A stretch of DNA of 64,000 bases from Gillisella terrae (GTDB taxonomy: Bacteria; Pseudomonadota; Alphaproteobacteria; Rhizobiales; Rhizobiaceae). Positions 35,822 through 44,624 of the stretch are shown here, piece after piece. The notes under the pieces are model-generated. The model saw nothing but the letters and a program-made list of their open reading frames with translations. It searched no databases and was not told the DNA's origin. The first letter of the stretch is position 1, and each line of letters opens with the position of its first letter. Both the position numbers and the translations under genes were made by a program. The DNA lies in NCBI RefSeq assembly GCF_004801395.1, contig NZ_SSOA01000002.1, positions 248,001 to 312,000 on the forward strand, in the 5' to 3' direction.

Positions 35822-36613
35822 TTATTGCCGCATCAATTCGGCAAACTCAACCTCGCGGGCATCAACAAGGCTATCACGCGCCGCCAAAAGCGCATCACCA
35901 TGGCCGGGATGACACATGACAATGGCACCCTCTGGCGCATTTTCTTTAAAGTGTTGCAGAGCGGCGGGAAAGGTTTCTGGCTTGCGCCAATCATAAAACC
36001 CCACCAACGGCCCGCGAACGCGATAGCCAGCAGCCTCCATCTCGGCCGTAAAACCATTGGCAATACGCTCAACAATGGAAATTTTACCGCGCAACGCAAT
36101 GCTGCTGGCAAGGCCTGCATCGGGCGCGCCGCGCAGCCATGGACCTGTGCCGCGGGGGCTGATCAGCAAATCACGTCTGGCAATCAGCCAGTCCCGAACC
36201 ACCGGGAAAAAATGAACATGCTGATGTCCGTCAATATAGTCCGGCACGCGGCCAACCACATCGATAAAAGCATTCAACTGCGCATCCAGCTCGCGCTGGA
36301 GCTTGCCTTTGTCGATACTGCCCAAAATCCATTGGGCAATGCGCTTGCGCATTGAGCACATGACACGCACGCCGCTGAGTGGCATAAAATCAGTCAGGGT
36401 AAGATGCAGGCCGATTTCAGCACCGCTCTTCTCAATTACCGGCATAAGCAAAGCCGCAGCATCCGGCCATTCCGGAAACAACGTCATGCAACTTGTACCA
36501 GAGATTTTACCCTCAGACAGCAGCGATCGAATGGCTTTATCGACACCAGGCGACAAGCCGTAATCATCTGCCACGAGATAGAGCGGCTTTTCCTGCATAG
36601 TCACATCAACCAT
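35822..36613 (-). CDS. ChbG/YdjC/HpnK-family carbohydrate deacetylase (NaxD-like by context)
   Basis: A 263-residue metal-dependent deacetylase of the YdjC family. It has the N-terminal LVADDYGLSPGVDKAIRSLL with the metal-binding Asp pair, GLHLTLTDF, and DYIDGHQHVHFFPVV with the His ligands. Members remove acetyl groups from chito-oligosaccharides (ChbG), from hopanoid GlcNAc (HpnK) or from undecaprenyl-phosphate-GalNAc (NaxD). The start overlaps the stop of the GT2 gene by 8 bp, so translation is coupled. No hopanoid genes are nearby, and the two upstream genes are a polyprenyl-phosphate glycosyltransferase and a GT-C transferase, which favours a NaxD-like role. That is inference from context. 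Confidence 0.9.
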   Translation of the reverse strand: MVDVTMQEKPLYLVADDYGLSPGVDKAIRSLLSEGKISGTSCMTLFPEWPDAAALLMPVIEKSGAEIGLHLTLTDFMPLSGVRVMCSMRKRIAQWILGSIDKGKLQRELDAQLNAFIDVVGRVPDYIDGHQHVHFFPVVRDWLIARRDLLISPRGTGPWLRGAPDAGLASSIALRGKISIVERIANGFTAEMEAAGYRVRGPLVGFYDWRKPETFPAALQHFKENAPEGAIVMCHPGHGDALLAARDSLVDAREVEFAELMRQ

Positions 36614-37610
36614 TATTTTCTTTTTTATCGGAGTGGTGCAAGCGCCGCACGAGATACAAAGGCCTGTCCTTCACTTCGCCAACGGCAACCCATATATATT
36701 CTCCCAGCAAACCAAGCAATGCCAGATTGAAGCCGCCCAAAACCGTGATGGCCGACATCAAGCTGGGATAACCCGGCACATCTGCACCGTAGAGCAAAGC
36801 GGTCACGATGATATGCAGGCCATAGATGATGCCGCCAAGACCGACCAGCAGGCCAAAAATTGACGCAAGGCGCAACGGAATGGCTGTAAACGAGGTGATT
36901 CCTTCGAGCGAAAGCGTCAAAAGCGCCAGTTTGGACCATTTCGTCGCGCCCGCGACACGCTCATCGGGGATATAATGAATGGCTTTTTGCCGAAAACCCA
37001 GCCACGCATAAAGCCCTTTGTTGAAACGGCGCTTATCACGCACCTTCAACAGCGCATCGACAGCGGAGCGGCGCATAATGCGAAAATCACCGGCATTGGG
37101 CGGAATGTTAAACCGCTGCCGCGCGTTGATCAGCCAATAGAACATTTCACCCAGCACGGCTTTGCGCATCGACTCGTCGCGCCGGTCATCACGGATGGTA
37201 TAGACCACATCCAGTTGCGGATCGGCCATCAACGCATCAATCATCTCAAGACAAACATCATAGGGATGCTGCAAATCGGCATCGACCATCATCACGTAAT
37301 CGCCGCGACTTTCTTCGATACCGGCAAACAGCGCTATCTCCTTGCCGAAATTGCGTGATAGCTCGACAATTCGCCAATCGCCTTCAAGTGCGGCACTGTA
37401 GCGCTCAATGCTATCGTCACGGCTGCCATCGTCCACCAGCACGATTTCAAGATCAAGCTGGTGGCGCTGCTTGATTTCCGCTTTCAGCTTGGCACCAAAG
37501 GCTGCAAATTGCTGCACGGTGTCGCGCTCATTCAAAAATGGAACGACTAGCGAGAGGAGTGACACATTCGTTTCCTTCAACATCTTTTCTTGCTCAGCCG
37601 GCCCCGTCAT
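36606..37610 (-). CDS. polyprenyl-phosphate glycosyltransferase, GT2 family (ArnC/FlmF/GtrB type)
   Basis: A 334-residue inner-membrane enzyme. The N-terminal GT-A domain has SLVVPFLNERDTVQQF, VLVDDGSRDDSIERYSAALE, the metal-binding DADLQHP and GDFRIMRRSAVDALL. Two C-terminal membrane helices follow (IFGLLVGLGGIIYGLHIIVT and ITVLGGFNLALLGLLGEYIW). This architecture transfers a sugar from a nucleotide sugar to polyprenyl phosphate on the cytoplasmic face. ATG 37610 overlaps the stop of the GT-C gene (ATGA), and its own stop overlaps the deacetylase start. It resembles GtrB, ArnC and FlmF1/F2; the sugar is not determined. Confidence 0.93.
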   Translation of the reverse strand: MTGPAEQEKMLKETNVSLLSLVVPFLNERDTVQQFAAFGAKLKAEIKQRHQLDLEIVLVDDGSRDDSIERYSAALEGDWRIVELSRNFGKEIALFAGIEESRGDYVMMVDADLQHPYDVCLEMIDALMADPQLDVVYTIRDDRRDESMRKAVLGEMFYWLINARQRFNIPPNAGDFRIMRRSAVDALLKVRDKRRFNKGLYAWLGFRQKAIHYIPDERVAGATKWSKLALLTLSLEGITSFTAIPLRLASIFGLLVGLGGIIYGLHIIVTALLYGADVPGYPSLMSAITVLGGFNLALLGLLGEYIWVAVGEVKDRPLYLVRRLHHSDKKENNG

Positions 37611-39112
37611 GACTTTTGCGGGGATGCCAGAACAGCGCGAAACTGCCATGTCTTCGCACCTCTGAAATCCGGCAGATTAAAATCCACCACAAACGTATCG
37701 CTACGGCTGCCGCGTAGCCTATTGACCATCTCAAGACAACTGCGGTCGTCTTGCTGGCAAATCAACACAAAGCCTCGCTTATCAAAAGCCTGTCTATCAA
37801 GATATCCTTTGGAAACCTCAAAGGAATTATCTTCAAGTGTAATTGCCTTATGGTGCGAATAAAAATTGTATGAATTGGCCAGCAAGGGTTCGCCGCCAAT
37901 GACAAAATTATCCGATCCCGCAGCATATTTATCCCAGTATTCATCCAGCACGGCACTCATCTGTTGCAGCGGCATGGTTTTGCTATAGCCGCCGCGATCC
38001 GTCAGTTGACCTTTGAGCAAAGGTGCAATCGCAACAATGACAACGAGATAGGCGAGCGCCATCAGGAGCGCACTGGAAAGTCGCAGCTCCAACGCCTGCG
38101 GCGGCACAAGCTTGCCCAGCAGAATCACCAGAGACAAAAACACCGGTATGGCCCAGACGACCGAGAGATCAGCACCCGCGAGCGCGGCAAAGATGATAGT
38201 GACGGGAATTGTCAAACCACCAAAATACAGCAGCGCCCTGCCCTCAACCGTTTGGCGAAGCTCCGTCAGAGACGCAAGCCAAAACAGCGGATAGCCATCA
38301 CCGGGCCTGCGGGTCAATCCAGCGAGGCCCAAGGCAGGCAGCATATAGCCAACCACGCCGAGGAGAAATTTGAACAGCGCCAGAATGAAGGTTTTGATGC
38401 CACCCTCACCCTGCTCATCGGCATAGATAATCGGCGAGAAGTCGTTGTGCACCAACCAGATGAAGTGCGGCAAAAAGGCAAGGATGGAAACGGCAGCAGC
38501 CACTGCACCGAATTTCGACATCAGGATTTTGCGCGCTTCAGCATCGACAATGGCGTGAATGAGCAATGTTACCAACAATACGGCCGAATAATATTTGGTC
38601 ATCATTGCGGCGGTGGCCAACAGCCCCAGAACAACAGCATCAATCAGCCTCTGCCTTTCCAGTCCCCGCAGGTAGAACAGAAAAATGGCCGCCCAAATTG
38701 GTGTCATTGCCGTATTGGCATTGTATTTGATTGTCTGGAACGAAAGGGCCGGAACCACAACCGCGGCCAACACCACGAACAACTGGTAGTTTTTGCTGCC
38801 AAACCGGGCGGCAATGCGCCACATGAACAGCAAGGTCACAGCCGCATTCAGGGCCGAAAAAATAAAGTAGAAAACGTCAGTTTTCGGAAAAATCGAAAAC
38901 CAGCCAGCCACCAGCCAGCCGAAGAAGGGCGGGTGTTTGAAATAGCCCCACTGCCACAAAACACCCCAGGCATAGTTTTCGGCCATGTCGCCAAAGCCAT
39001 CGAGATTAACCCGCGACAATGTGGCATGCAGTGTCAAAGCAACAAAAAACGCGCCAATAAACAGCAGGATTGCCCGCTGGCCATACTGCTTTCCCGTGCC
39101 CATCATTCTCAT
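37607..39112 (-). CDS. GT-C family membrane glycosyltransferase (ArnT/FlmK-like)
   Basis: A 501-residue protein with about 11 membrane helices in the first 390 residues and a soluble C-terminal domain. The first periplasmic loop carries DGFGDMAENYAWGVLWQWGY and FKHPPFFGWL: the Asp/Glu motif followed by HPP is typical of the GT39/GT83 polyprenyl-phosphate-sugar transferases such as ArnT, FlmK and Rgt proteins. These move a sugar from a polyprenyl phosphate to lipid A or protein in the periplasm. It is the first gene of a translationally coupled trio (4-bp overlap with GT2). Confidence 0.9.
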   Translation of the reverse strand: MRMMGTGKQYGQRAILLFIGAFFVALTLHATLSRVNLDGFGDMAENYAWGVLWQWGYFKHPPFFGWLVAGWFSIFPKTDVFYFIFSALNAAVTLLFMWRIAARFGSKNYQLFVVLAAVVVPALSFQTIKYNANTAMTPIWAAIFLFYLRGLERQRLIDAVVLGLLATAAMMTKYYSAVLLVTLLIHAIVDAEARKILMSKFGAVAAAVSILAFLPHFIWLVHNDFSPIIYADEQGEGGIKTFILALFKFLLGVVGYMLPALGLAGLTRRPGDGYPLFWLASLTELRQTVEGRALLYFGGLTIPVTIIFAALAGADLSVVWAIPVFLSLVILLGKLVPPQALELRLSSALLMALAYLVVIVAIAPLLKGQLTDRGGYSKTMPLQQMSAVLDEYWDKYAAGSDNFVIGGEPLLANSYNFYSHHKAITLEDNSFEVSKGYLDRQAFDKRGFVLICQQDDRSCLEMVNRLRGSRSDTFVVDFNLPDFRGAKTWQFRAVLASPQKS

Positions 39113-39238
39113 TCATCCTCTTGACGCTGCGCAACATGCGTCTTCCGCAACGCTCTATATGGTTTTTTTGGGGTCGCAGCGACATATCAGTCGTTGTGTT
39201 CAATCACAAACGAGTTTTCGACCCCATACAGGCGAACG

Positions 39239-40165
39239 TTAATGGCCAAAGACCGACCAGCCGGTGCGAGTGGTCAGCATCTCCAGCGCCTCAGAACCAA
39301 GAGCAGAGTTGCCAACCTTATTAAGCCCCGGCGACCAAACCGCTATCGATGCTTTGCCGGGCGCGATGGCCATAATGCCACCACCGACACCACTTTTGCC
39401 CGGCAAACCAACATGATAGGCAAAATCGCCAGAGCCGTCATAATGGCCGCAGGTCAGCATCAGGGCATTGATACGGCGGGCGCGTTTTGGCGATACGACA
39501 GAAAAGCCCGTGAGCGGATTGGTGCCGCGATTGGCGAGATAAAGGCCAGCACGCGACAATTGAACGCAGTTCATGGCCAGAGCACATTGGTGGAAATACA
39601 CACCCAGCACCAGCTCAACGGCATGTTCAAGATTGCCAAAGCCGCGCATGAAATTGGCCAGAGCGAAATTGCGATAGCCCGTCAAATGCTCGGACTTGGC
39701 AACTTTTGCGTCAATGATCACCGTATCATCGTCGGTCAGATAGCGCATGAAACGCAAAAACTCGCCAATGGCTTCGCGCGGTTTGTGACCCGCAAGAACC
39801 ATGTCCGTCACCACGATTGCGCCCGCATTGATGAAGGGATTGCGCGGAATGCCGTGCTCATGCTCGAGCTGAACGATGGAGTTAAAAGACGAACCCGACG
39901 GCTCACGCCCAACCCGCTTCCATGCACTTTCACCCATTTTGCCCAGAGCCAGCGTCAGCATGAACACTTTGGAGATACTCTGGATCGAAAAAGGAACCGT
40001 GGCATCACCGGCCATATAGGTTTGACCATCGACCGTGGTAATGGCGATGCCAAATTGCTTTGGGTCAACCCGCGCCAGCTCAGGAATGTAATCGGCAACC
40101 TTGCCCTCACCCAAACGGGGAGACATTTTCGCGACAATTTCATCAACAACGGCCTGCAGATCCAT
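39239..40165 (-). CDS. glsA: glutaminase
   Basis: A 308-residue serine-dependent beta-lactamase-fold glutaminase that hydrolyses glutamine to glutamate and ammonia. The nucleophile motif S-x-x-K is in [18 protein letters not shown]. Other family motifs are [28 protein letters not shown] and [18 protein letters not shown]. Length is that of the GlsA family. It is convergent to nothing and ends next to the GT-C trio start region (126 bp gap), so it has a separate promoter or is read from rpsD only if the terminator at 40226 leaks. Confidence 0.97.
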   Translation of the reverse strand: MDLQAVVDEIVAKMSPRLGEGKVADYIPELARVDPKQFGIAITTVDGQTYMAGDATVPFSIQSISKVFMLTLALGKMGESAWKRVGREPSGSSFNSIVQLEHEHGIPRNPFINAGAIVVTDMVLAGHKPREAIGEFLRFMRYLTDDDTVIIDAKVAKSEHLTGYRNFALANFMRGFGNLEHAVELVLGVYFHQCALAMNCVQLSRAGLYLANRGTNPLTGFSVVSPKRARRINALMLTCGHYDGSGDFAYHVGLPGKSGVGGGIMAIAPGKASIAVWSPGLNKVGNSALGSEALEMLTTRTGWSVFGH

Positions 40166-40225
40166 CTGGTTTCCTCACCATCTTGCCGCATCATATGAGA
40201 GCAAATTTTGCTGCACTGCAAACAG

Positions 40226-40251
40226 AAAAAGCCGCCCACTGGGCGGCTTTT
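40226..40251 (-). terminator. Rho-independent terminator of rpsD
   Basis: Stem GCCGCCC / GGGCGGC with loop ACT. Minus strand is followed by five T. It lies 20 bp past the rpsD stop. Confidence 0.9.
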
Positions 40252-40270
40252 CCAAAATTCAAAAGCACTA

Positions 40271-40888
40271 TTAGCGCGAATAGAATTCGACGACCAGCTG
40301 TGGTTCCATAACAACAGCGTATGGAACGTCAGACAAGGTTGGTACGCGAACGTAAGTGGCAACCATCTTGTTGTGGTCAACTTCGATGTAGTCAGGAACG
40401 TCACGCTCAGCAAGCTGAGTGGATTCCAGAACGATTGCCAACTGCTTGGACTTCTGACGCACTTCAATCACGTCACCAGCCTTACAACGGTAAGAACCGA
40501 TGTTGACCTTGACACCGTTAACGGTGACGTGGCCGTGGTTGATGAACTGACGCGAAGCGAAAACAGTTGGTACGAACTTTGCGCGGTAGACGATAGCGTC
40601 CAGACGCGATTCCAGCAGACCAATCAGGTTTTCAGAAGTATCGCCCTTGCGACGGTTTGCTTCGTCGTAAGTTGCGCGGAACTGCTTTTCGCGCAGATCG
40701 CCGTAGTAGCCCTTCAGCTTCTGCTTGGCGCGCAGCTGAACACCGAAGTCAGACAACTTGCCCTTGCGACGCTGGCCGTGCTGGCCAGGACCGTATTCGC
40801 GGCGGTTTACTGGGGACTTAGGACGACCCCAGATATTTTCGCCCATACGGCGGTCAATTTTATACTTGGAAGATGCGCGCTTGCTCAT
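40271..40888 (-). CDS. rpsD: 30S ribosomal protein S4
   Basis: A 205-residue primary rRNA-binding protein of the 30S subunit. It starts [20 protein letters not shown] and has the S4 RNA-binding domain at about 93-155 ([40 protein letters not shown]). ATG 40888 is the family start; a longer frame to 40924 has no support. Here it is a single gene outside the ribosomal operons, as in other Rhizobiales. Confidence 0.99.
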   Translation of the reverse strand: MSKRASSKYKIDRRMGENIWGRPKSPVNRREYGPGQHGQRRKGKLSDFGVQLRAKQKLKGYYGDLREKQFRATYDEANRRKGDTSENLIGLLESRLDAIVYRAKFVPTVFASRQFINHGHVTVNGVKVNIGSYRCKAGDVIEVRQKSKQLAIVLESTQLAERDVPDYIEVDHNKMVATYVRVPTLSDVPYAVVMEPQLVVEFYSR

Positions 40889-41109
40889 CCGTATTTCCTT
40901 TGTTTTTATCGGCTGATTTCTCAACCCATTTTTTTGGAAACACGCCCTCCTTTGGATTGCCTTATCAGCGTTCCTGACAGGTTGCTCACGCTAAGCTAGC
41001 GGAACAGCCACGGGACATGTCGTGAAAACACCGGGCGTTACCACCCGGCGTTGGGGCGGTCTCTAAGCGGGATGCGAATAAATGTCAAGCACGACTGCCT
41101 CGCACATTT

Positions 41110-41192
41110 GTCAAACGCACAAAAGAGGCTGTAAAGGCTCAAATCTACGGCATAATTTCCGCTTAAGTCGCCACAGATTTATGGAGGAAATT
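41110..41192 (-). repeat. RIME-like repeat, degenerate inverted copy upstream of terC
   Basis: The reverse complement reads AATTTCCTCCATAAATCTGT, then GGAAATTATGCCGTAG and TTTACAGCCTCTTTTGTGCG, which aligns with the first three quarters of copy B. The final CGGCGCTGTAG arm is missing or eroded. Confidence 0.65.
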
Positions 41193-41244
41193 AAACAGCG
41201 ACACTTGAACTTTGGCAATACCCTTCACATTTACGTGTTTATTG

Positions 41245-41298
41245 GCAGTTCCGGGCCCCTCTGACGCGAGTGCCGGATACCCGTGATGTCGGAGCTGC
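41245..41298 (+). other. possible structured leader of terC
   Basis: GCAGTTCCG at 41245-41253 pairs with CGGAGCTGC at 41290-41298 (9 bp, one G-T pair). The 36-base loop contains GCCCCTCTGACGCGAGTGCC. It ends 33 bp before the terC ATG. It matches no riboswitch class I can name by eye. Confidence 0.35.
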
Positions 41299-41331
41299 AA
41301 TCAAAAACCCTTCCGGCAAAGGAATCCCTCC

Positions 41332-42318
41332 ATGGATTTTCTTTGGGTCGATTTTATGGGCAAACCACTTTGGATGTGGTTTTTCTTCATCGCAATCGTT
41401 CTGTTTCTTCTCGTTCTCGATCTTGGTGTGCTGCATAAAAACAGCAAAGAGATCGGCATGGCGGAAAGCTTTGCTTTCTCCGCCTTTTATATCACCCTCG
41501 GCGTATTGTTTGGCGGCTGGATATGGTGGCAATCCGGCCCGCAGGCGGGTGTGGAATATCTCACCGGATTTGTGATTGAAAAAAGCCTGGCGATGGACAA
41601 TATCTTCGTCATTGCCATGATTTTCGGCTATTTCGCCATTCCGCGGGCCTATCAGCACCGCGTTTTGCTGTTTGGTATCCTTGGCGTTATCATCCTGCGT
41701 GGCATCATGATTGCCATGGGTGCGGCGATTGTCGAGAGCTATCACTGGGTTCTCTATCTCTTCGCGGCCTTCCTGGTGTTTACCGGCATCAAAATGCTGT
41801 TCTCGTCCGACTCACAATATGATGTGGCATCCAACCCGATTCTGAAAATCGTGAGACGGTATTTCCCGGTCACCGACAAGCTTGAGGGCGACCATTTTGT
41901 CGTGCGCAAGCCTGATGAAAAGACCGGCAAGCTCAAGACCTATATCACCCCGCTTTTGCTGGCGCTGATTATGGTGGAATTTGTCGATCTGGTGTTTGCC
42001 GTCGATTCGATCCCGGCGATTTTTGCCATCACCACCGACCCATATATCGTCTACACCTCGAATATCTTCGCGATCCTTGGCCTTCGTGCGCTGTATTTTG
42101 CCCTCTCGGCGATGATTGAACGCTTTGTCTATCTGAAATATGCGCTGGCTGTGGTGCTAGTATTCATCGGCTCCAAGATCTTTGTGGCTGACATGCTGGA
42201 CATTGCGAAAATCCCGCCGATGCTCTCGCTCTCGATCACGCTTGGCATTTTGGCCACGGGTATTTTCGGCTCGCTCTGGGCCACCCGCAACCAGACCAAA
42301 AAGGTGGATGCAGAATAA
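41332..42318 (+). CDS. TerC/Alx-family membrane protein
   Basis: A 328-residue inner-membrane protein with about nine helices. Motifs of the TerC family are FFFIAIVLFLLVLDLGVLHK, IEKSLAMDNIFVIAMIFGYF, VLLFGILGVIILRGIMIAMG and EFVDLVFAVDSIPAIFAITT, the last with the conserved acidic residues. Family members are linked to metal (often manganese) export and tellurite resistance; in E. coli Alx affects Mn2+ homeostasis. No tellurite operon surrounds it, so a metal homeostasis role is more likely. GGAATCCCTCC precedes ATG 41332. Confidence 0.93.
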   Translation: MDFLWVDFMGKPLWMWFFFIAIVLFLLVLDLGVLHKNSKEIGMAESFAFSAFYITLGVLFGGWIWWQSGPQAGVEYLTGFVIEKSLAMDNIFVIAMIFGYFAIPRAYQHRVLLFGILGVIILRGIMIAMGAAIVESYHWVLYLFAAFLVFTGIKMLFSSDSQYDVASNPILKIVRRYFPVTDKLEGDHFVVRKPDEKTGKLKTYITPLLLALIMVEFVDLVFAVDSIPAIFAITTDPYIVYTSNIFAILGLRALYFALSAMIERFVYLKYALAVVLVFIGSKIFVADMLDIAKIPPMLSLSITLGILATGIFGSLWATRNQTKKVDAE

Positions 42319-42405
42319 TTGATGCCATCTTCCGTCGCGGTGAGCATTCACCGCGACGGAAAACCGGTTTATAGGTATTCCACTTCTTCCAATTGGAATG
42401 CACCT

Positions 42406-43641
42406 ATGACCGATACCGTTCTCTCCCGCCTGCTGCGCTATGTGGTAATTGACACCCAATCCGACCCGGAAAGTGCTGCCCAGCCCTCCACCGAAAAGCA
42501 GAAAGACCTTAGCCGTTTGCTGGCCAAGGAACTTCAGGAGATGGGCCTGGTTGATGCCCATATGGATGAGCACGGCAATGTCTATGCCACCATACCAGCC
42601 AATGTAGATAAGCCCGTTCCCGCCATCTGCTTCTGCTCTCACGTGGATACGGCACCGGATTTCACCGGCACGAATGTCAGGCCGCAGGTGGTGAAGAACT
42701 ATCAGGGCGGCGATATCGTTTTGCCCGGCGATCCCAACCAGATCATCCGTGTCAGCAACAATCCTGAACTGAACAACCAGATCGGCCATGACATTGTCAC
42801 CACCGATGGCACAACGCTTTTGGGCGCTGATGACAAGGCGGGCGTTGCCGAAATCATGACGGCGGCAAAGTTCATTATCGACAACCCGCAGATCAAGCAT
42901 GGTGCGATCAAAATTCTCTTCACCACCGATGAAGAGATTGGCCGGGGTGCTGACAAGGTGGATCTGAAAAAGCTGGGTGCCGAATTTGGCTACACCATGG
43001 ATGGCAGCACGATTGGCGAAATCGAGAACGAAACCTTCTCGGCTGATGGCGTCGACATCACTATCACAGGCGTTGCCATCCACCCCGGCACCGCCAAGGG
43101 CCGGATGGAAAACGCCATCAAGATTGCCAGCGCCATCATTGCCCGCCTGCCCAAAGACCAGACACCGGAAACCACCGAGGGCCGTCAGGGCTTCATTCAC
43201 CCCACCGACATCAGCGGCTCGATGGATGAAGCACACCTGAAATTCATCATCCGCGATTTTGTTGATGAAGGCCTTGCGCAAAAAGAGGCCCTGCTGGAAG
43301 AGATCACCCGCGACGTGATGCGCGACTATCCCGGCTCCAGCTACGCGTTCAAGGTCAAACACCAATATCGCAATATGAAAGTGGTGCTGGATCAACACCC
43401 GGCAGTGATGGCCAACCTCGAAGAAGCCGTGCGGCGGGTTGGTCTTACGCCGGTGTTGCACAGCATTCGCGGCGGTACCGACGGCTCACGCCTGTCTTTC
43501 ATGGGCCTGCCCTGCCCGAATATCTACACCGGCGGCCATGCCTATCACTCACCGCTGGAGTGGATCAGCGTGCAGGATATGGAAATGGCCGTGAAGACCA
43601 TTGTTGAGCTGATCAAGGTGTGGGAAGAGCGCGCCGCTTAA
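42406..43641 (+). CDS. pepT: peptidase T (tripeptide aminopeptidase)
   Basis: A 411-residue M20 zinc metallopeptidase that removes the N-terminal residue of tripeptides. Metal ligands are in CFCSHVDTAPDFTGTN (His), GADDKAGVAEIM (Asp) and TDEEIGRGADKVD (catalytic Glu-Glu). RGGTDGSRLSFMGLPCPNI is the C-terminal substrate motif. ATG 42406 starts MTDTVLSRLLRYVVIDTQSD; a frame open to 42319 has no family support. It ends 4 bp inside the convergent esterase gene. Confidence 0.97.
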   Translation: MTDTVLSRLLRYVVIDTQSDPESAAQPSTEKQKDLSRLLAKELQEMGLVDAHMDEHGNVYATIPANVDKPVPAICFCSHVDTAPDFTGTNVRPQVVKNYQGGDIVLPGDPNQIIRVSNNPELNNQIGHDIVTTDGTTLLGADDKAGVAEIMTAAKFIIDNPQIKHGAIKILFTTDEEIGRGADKVDLKKLGAEFGYTMDGSTIGEIENETFSADGVDITITGVAIHPGTAKGRMENAIKIASAIIARLPKDQTPETTEGRQGFIHPTDISGSMDEAHLKFIIRDFVDEGLAQKEALLEEITRDVMRDYPGSSYAFKVKHQYRNMKVVLDQHPAVMANLEEAVRRVGLTPVLHSIRGGTDGSRLSFMGLPCPNIYTGGHAYHSPLEWISVQDMEMAVKTIVELIKVWEERAA

Positions 43642-44582
43642 AGCGACAGCAATCCACGTTTACGCAGCCAGTCTTCAAGACCCGGTGTCCAGACCACCGG
43701 GTCTTTTTCTGACATTCCCATTTTCGACAGGCCCATGCCAAAACCATGGCCTCCCTTTTCCAGCGCGATCAGCTCAACAGGCACGCCGGCTTTTTCACAG
43801 GCTGCTTGCATGATCAGAGCGTTCGGGAATTTTGCCACGGGATCATCCTTGGCATGCACCAAAAGAAACGGCGGATCGCCCGCCTTGACCTGCGCATCCA
43901 CCGACCATTCCGCCTCAGCCTCCGCTGTCGGGTGCCTGCCCACCAGCATCATGCGGGTCCATGTGTGATCATAGGGCGGCTTGAGGGTGATCACCGGATA
44001 GGCCAAAATGGAAAAATCCGGCCTTGAGGATGCCGTATCAATCGTGTCCAACGGCTGATAGCTGTTTTGCTGGAAGCGGGTTGAAAGCATGCCCATCAAA
44101 TGGCCACCGGCTGAGAAGCCCATGCAGCCGATTTTCTTCTCATCGAGACCAAGACTTGCGGCTTGAAACCGGATCATGCGCAAAGCGCGCTGGGCATCCT
44201 GCAAGGGAGCAAGTGGGCCAGCCATCCAGCCTTCGCCCGGCAGGCGATAGGTGAGAATAAAAGCTGTGATGCCCCGAGCAGCCAACCACTTGGCCGCCGC
44301 CTCACCCTCGTGTTTTTCGGAAATGAACCGATAGCCGCCACCCGGCGCAATCAGCACAGCAGTGCCATTGGGCTTTTCAGGACGAACCATCCGCAAGGTT
44401 GGTATTGCCACGTTGGTGACAGGCTTATTCGGATTAGCCTGTGCATTTCCGGCAGGTCCCCCACCGCCCGGCGGCTCAGCGGGCCAAAGCGGCACTGCAT
44501 TAACCGAAGACGGATTGGCAAACGCCTTTACAAACGGACTAACGGCCAAAAGTGTCATAAACAAACGCCGCCCGAACATCAT
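43638..44582 (-). CDS. exported alpha/beta hydrolase (BD-FAE / acetyl-esterase type)
   Basis: A 314-residue esterase with an N-terminal signal peptide (MMFGRRLFMTLLAVSPFVKA then FANP). The catalytic serine is in GCMGFSAGGHLMG (GxSxGG), Asp in VHAKDDPVAKF and His in GGHGFGMG. The oxyanion motif APGGGYRFIS precedes it. Related periplasmic enzymes are acetyl-xylan esterases or endo-1,4-beta-xylanase-associated esterases; the natural ester is unknown. Overlaps the pepT stop by 4 bp tail to tail. Confidence 0.9.
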   Translation of the reverse strand: MMFGRRLFMTLLAVSPFVKAFANPSSVNAVPLWPAEPPGGGGPAGNAQANPNKPVTNVAIPTLRMVRPEKPNGTAVLIAPGGGYRFISEKHEGEAAAKWLAARGITAFILTYRLPGEGWMAGPLAPLQDAQRALRMIRFQAASLGLDEKKIGCMGFSAGGHLMGMLSTRFQQNSYQPLDTIDTASSRPDFSILAYPVITLKPPYDHTWTRMMLVGRHPTAEAEAEWSVDAQVKAGDPPFLLVHAKDDPVAKFPNALIMQAACEKAGVPVELIALEKGGHGFGMGLSKMGMSEKDPVVWTPGLEDWLRKRGLLSL

Positions 44583-44624
44583 CGTACATCACACTCTCAA
44601 ACACCAGATGTGTGATCATAGCGC

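Larger units (their letters stand above)
40889..41331. other. non-coding stretch between rpsD and terC
   Basis: About 440 bp. It holds an inverted copy of the RIME-like repeat (41110-41192) and a possible structured leader of terC (41245-41298). I looked for the GGGGAG core of the yybP-ykoY manganese riboswitch, common upstream of terC-type genes, and did not find it. Confidence 0.55.

Noticed and set aside
37964..39124. 386-residue plus-strand open frame across the GT-C gene
   Set aside because: Antisense to a clear membrane glycosyltransferase; the product is Gln/His/Arg-rich with no family features, as expected of a shadow frame.
41200..41331. yybP-ykoY manganese riboswitch upstream of terC
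   Set aside because: The conserved GGGGAG core and paired stems of that class are not visible; only an unrelated long-range stem is seen.
42157..43461. 434-residue minus-strand open frame across terC and pepT
   Set aside because: Antisense to two well-conserved genes, spans their boundary and has no recognisable domain.
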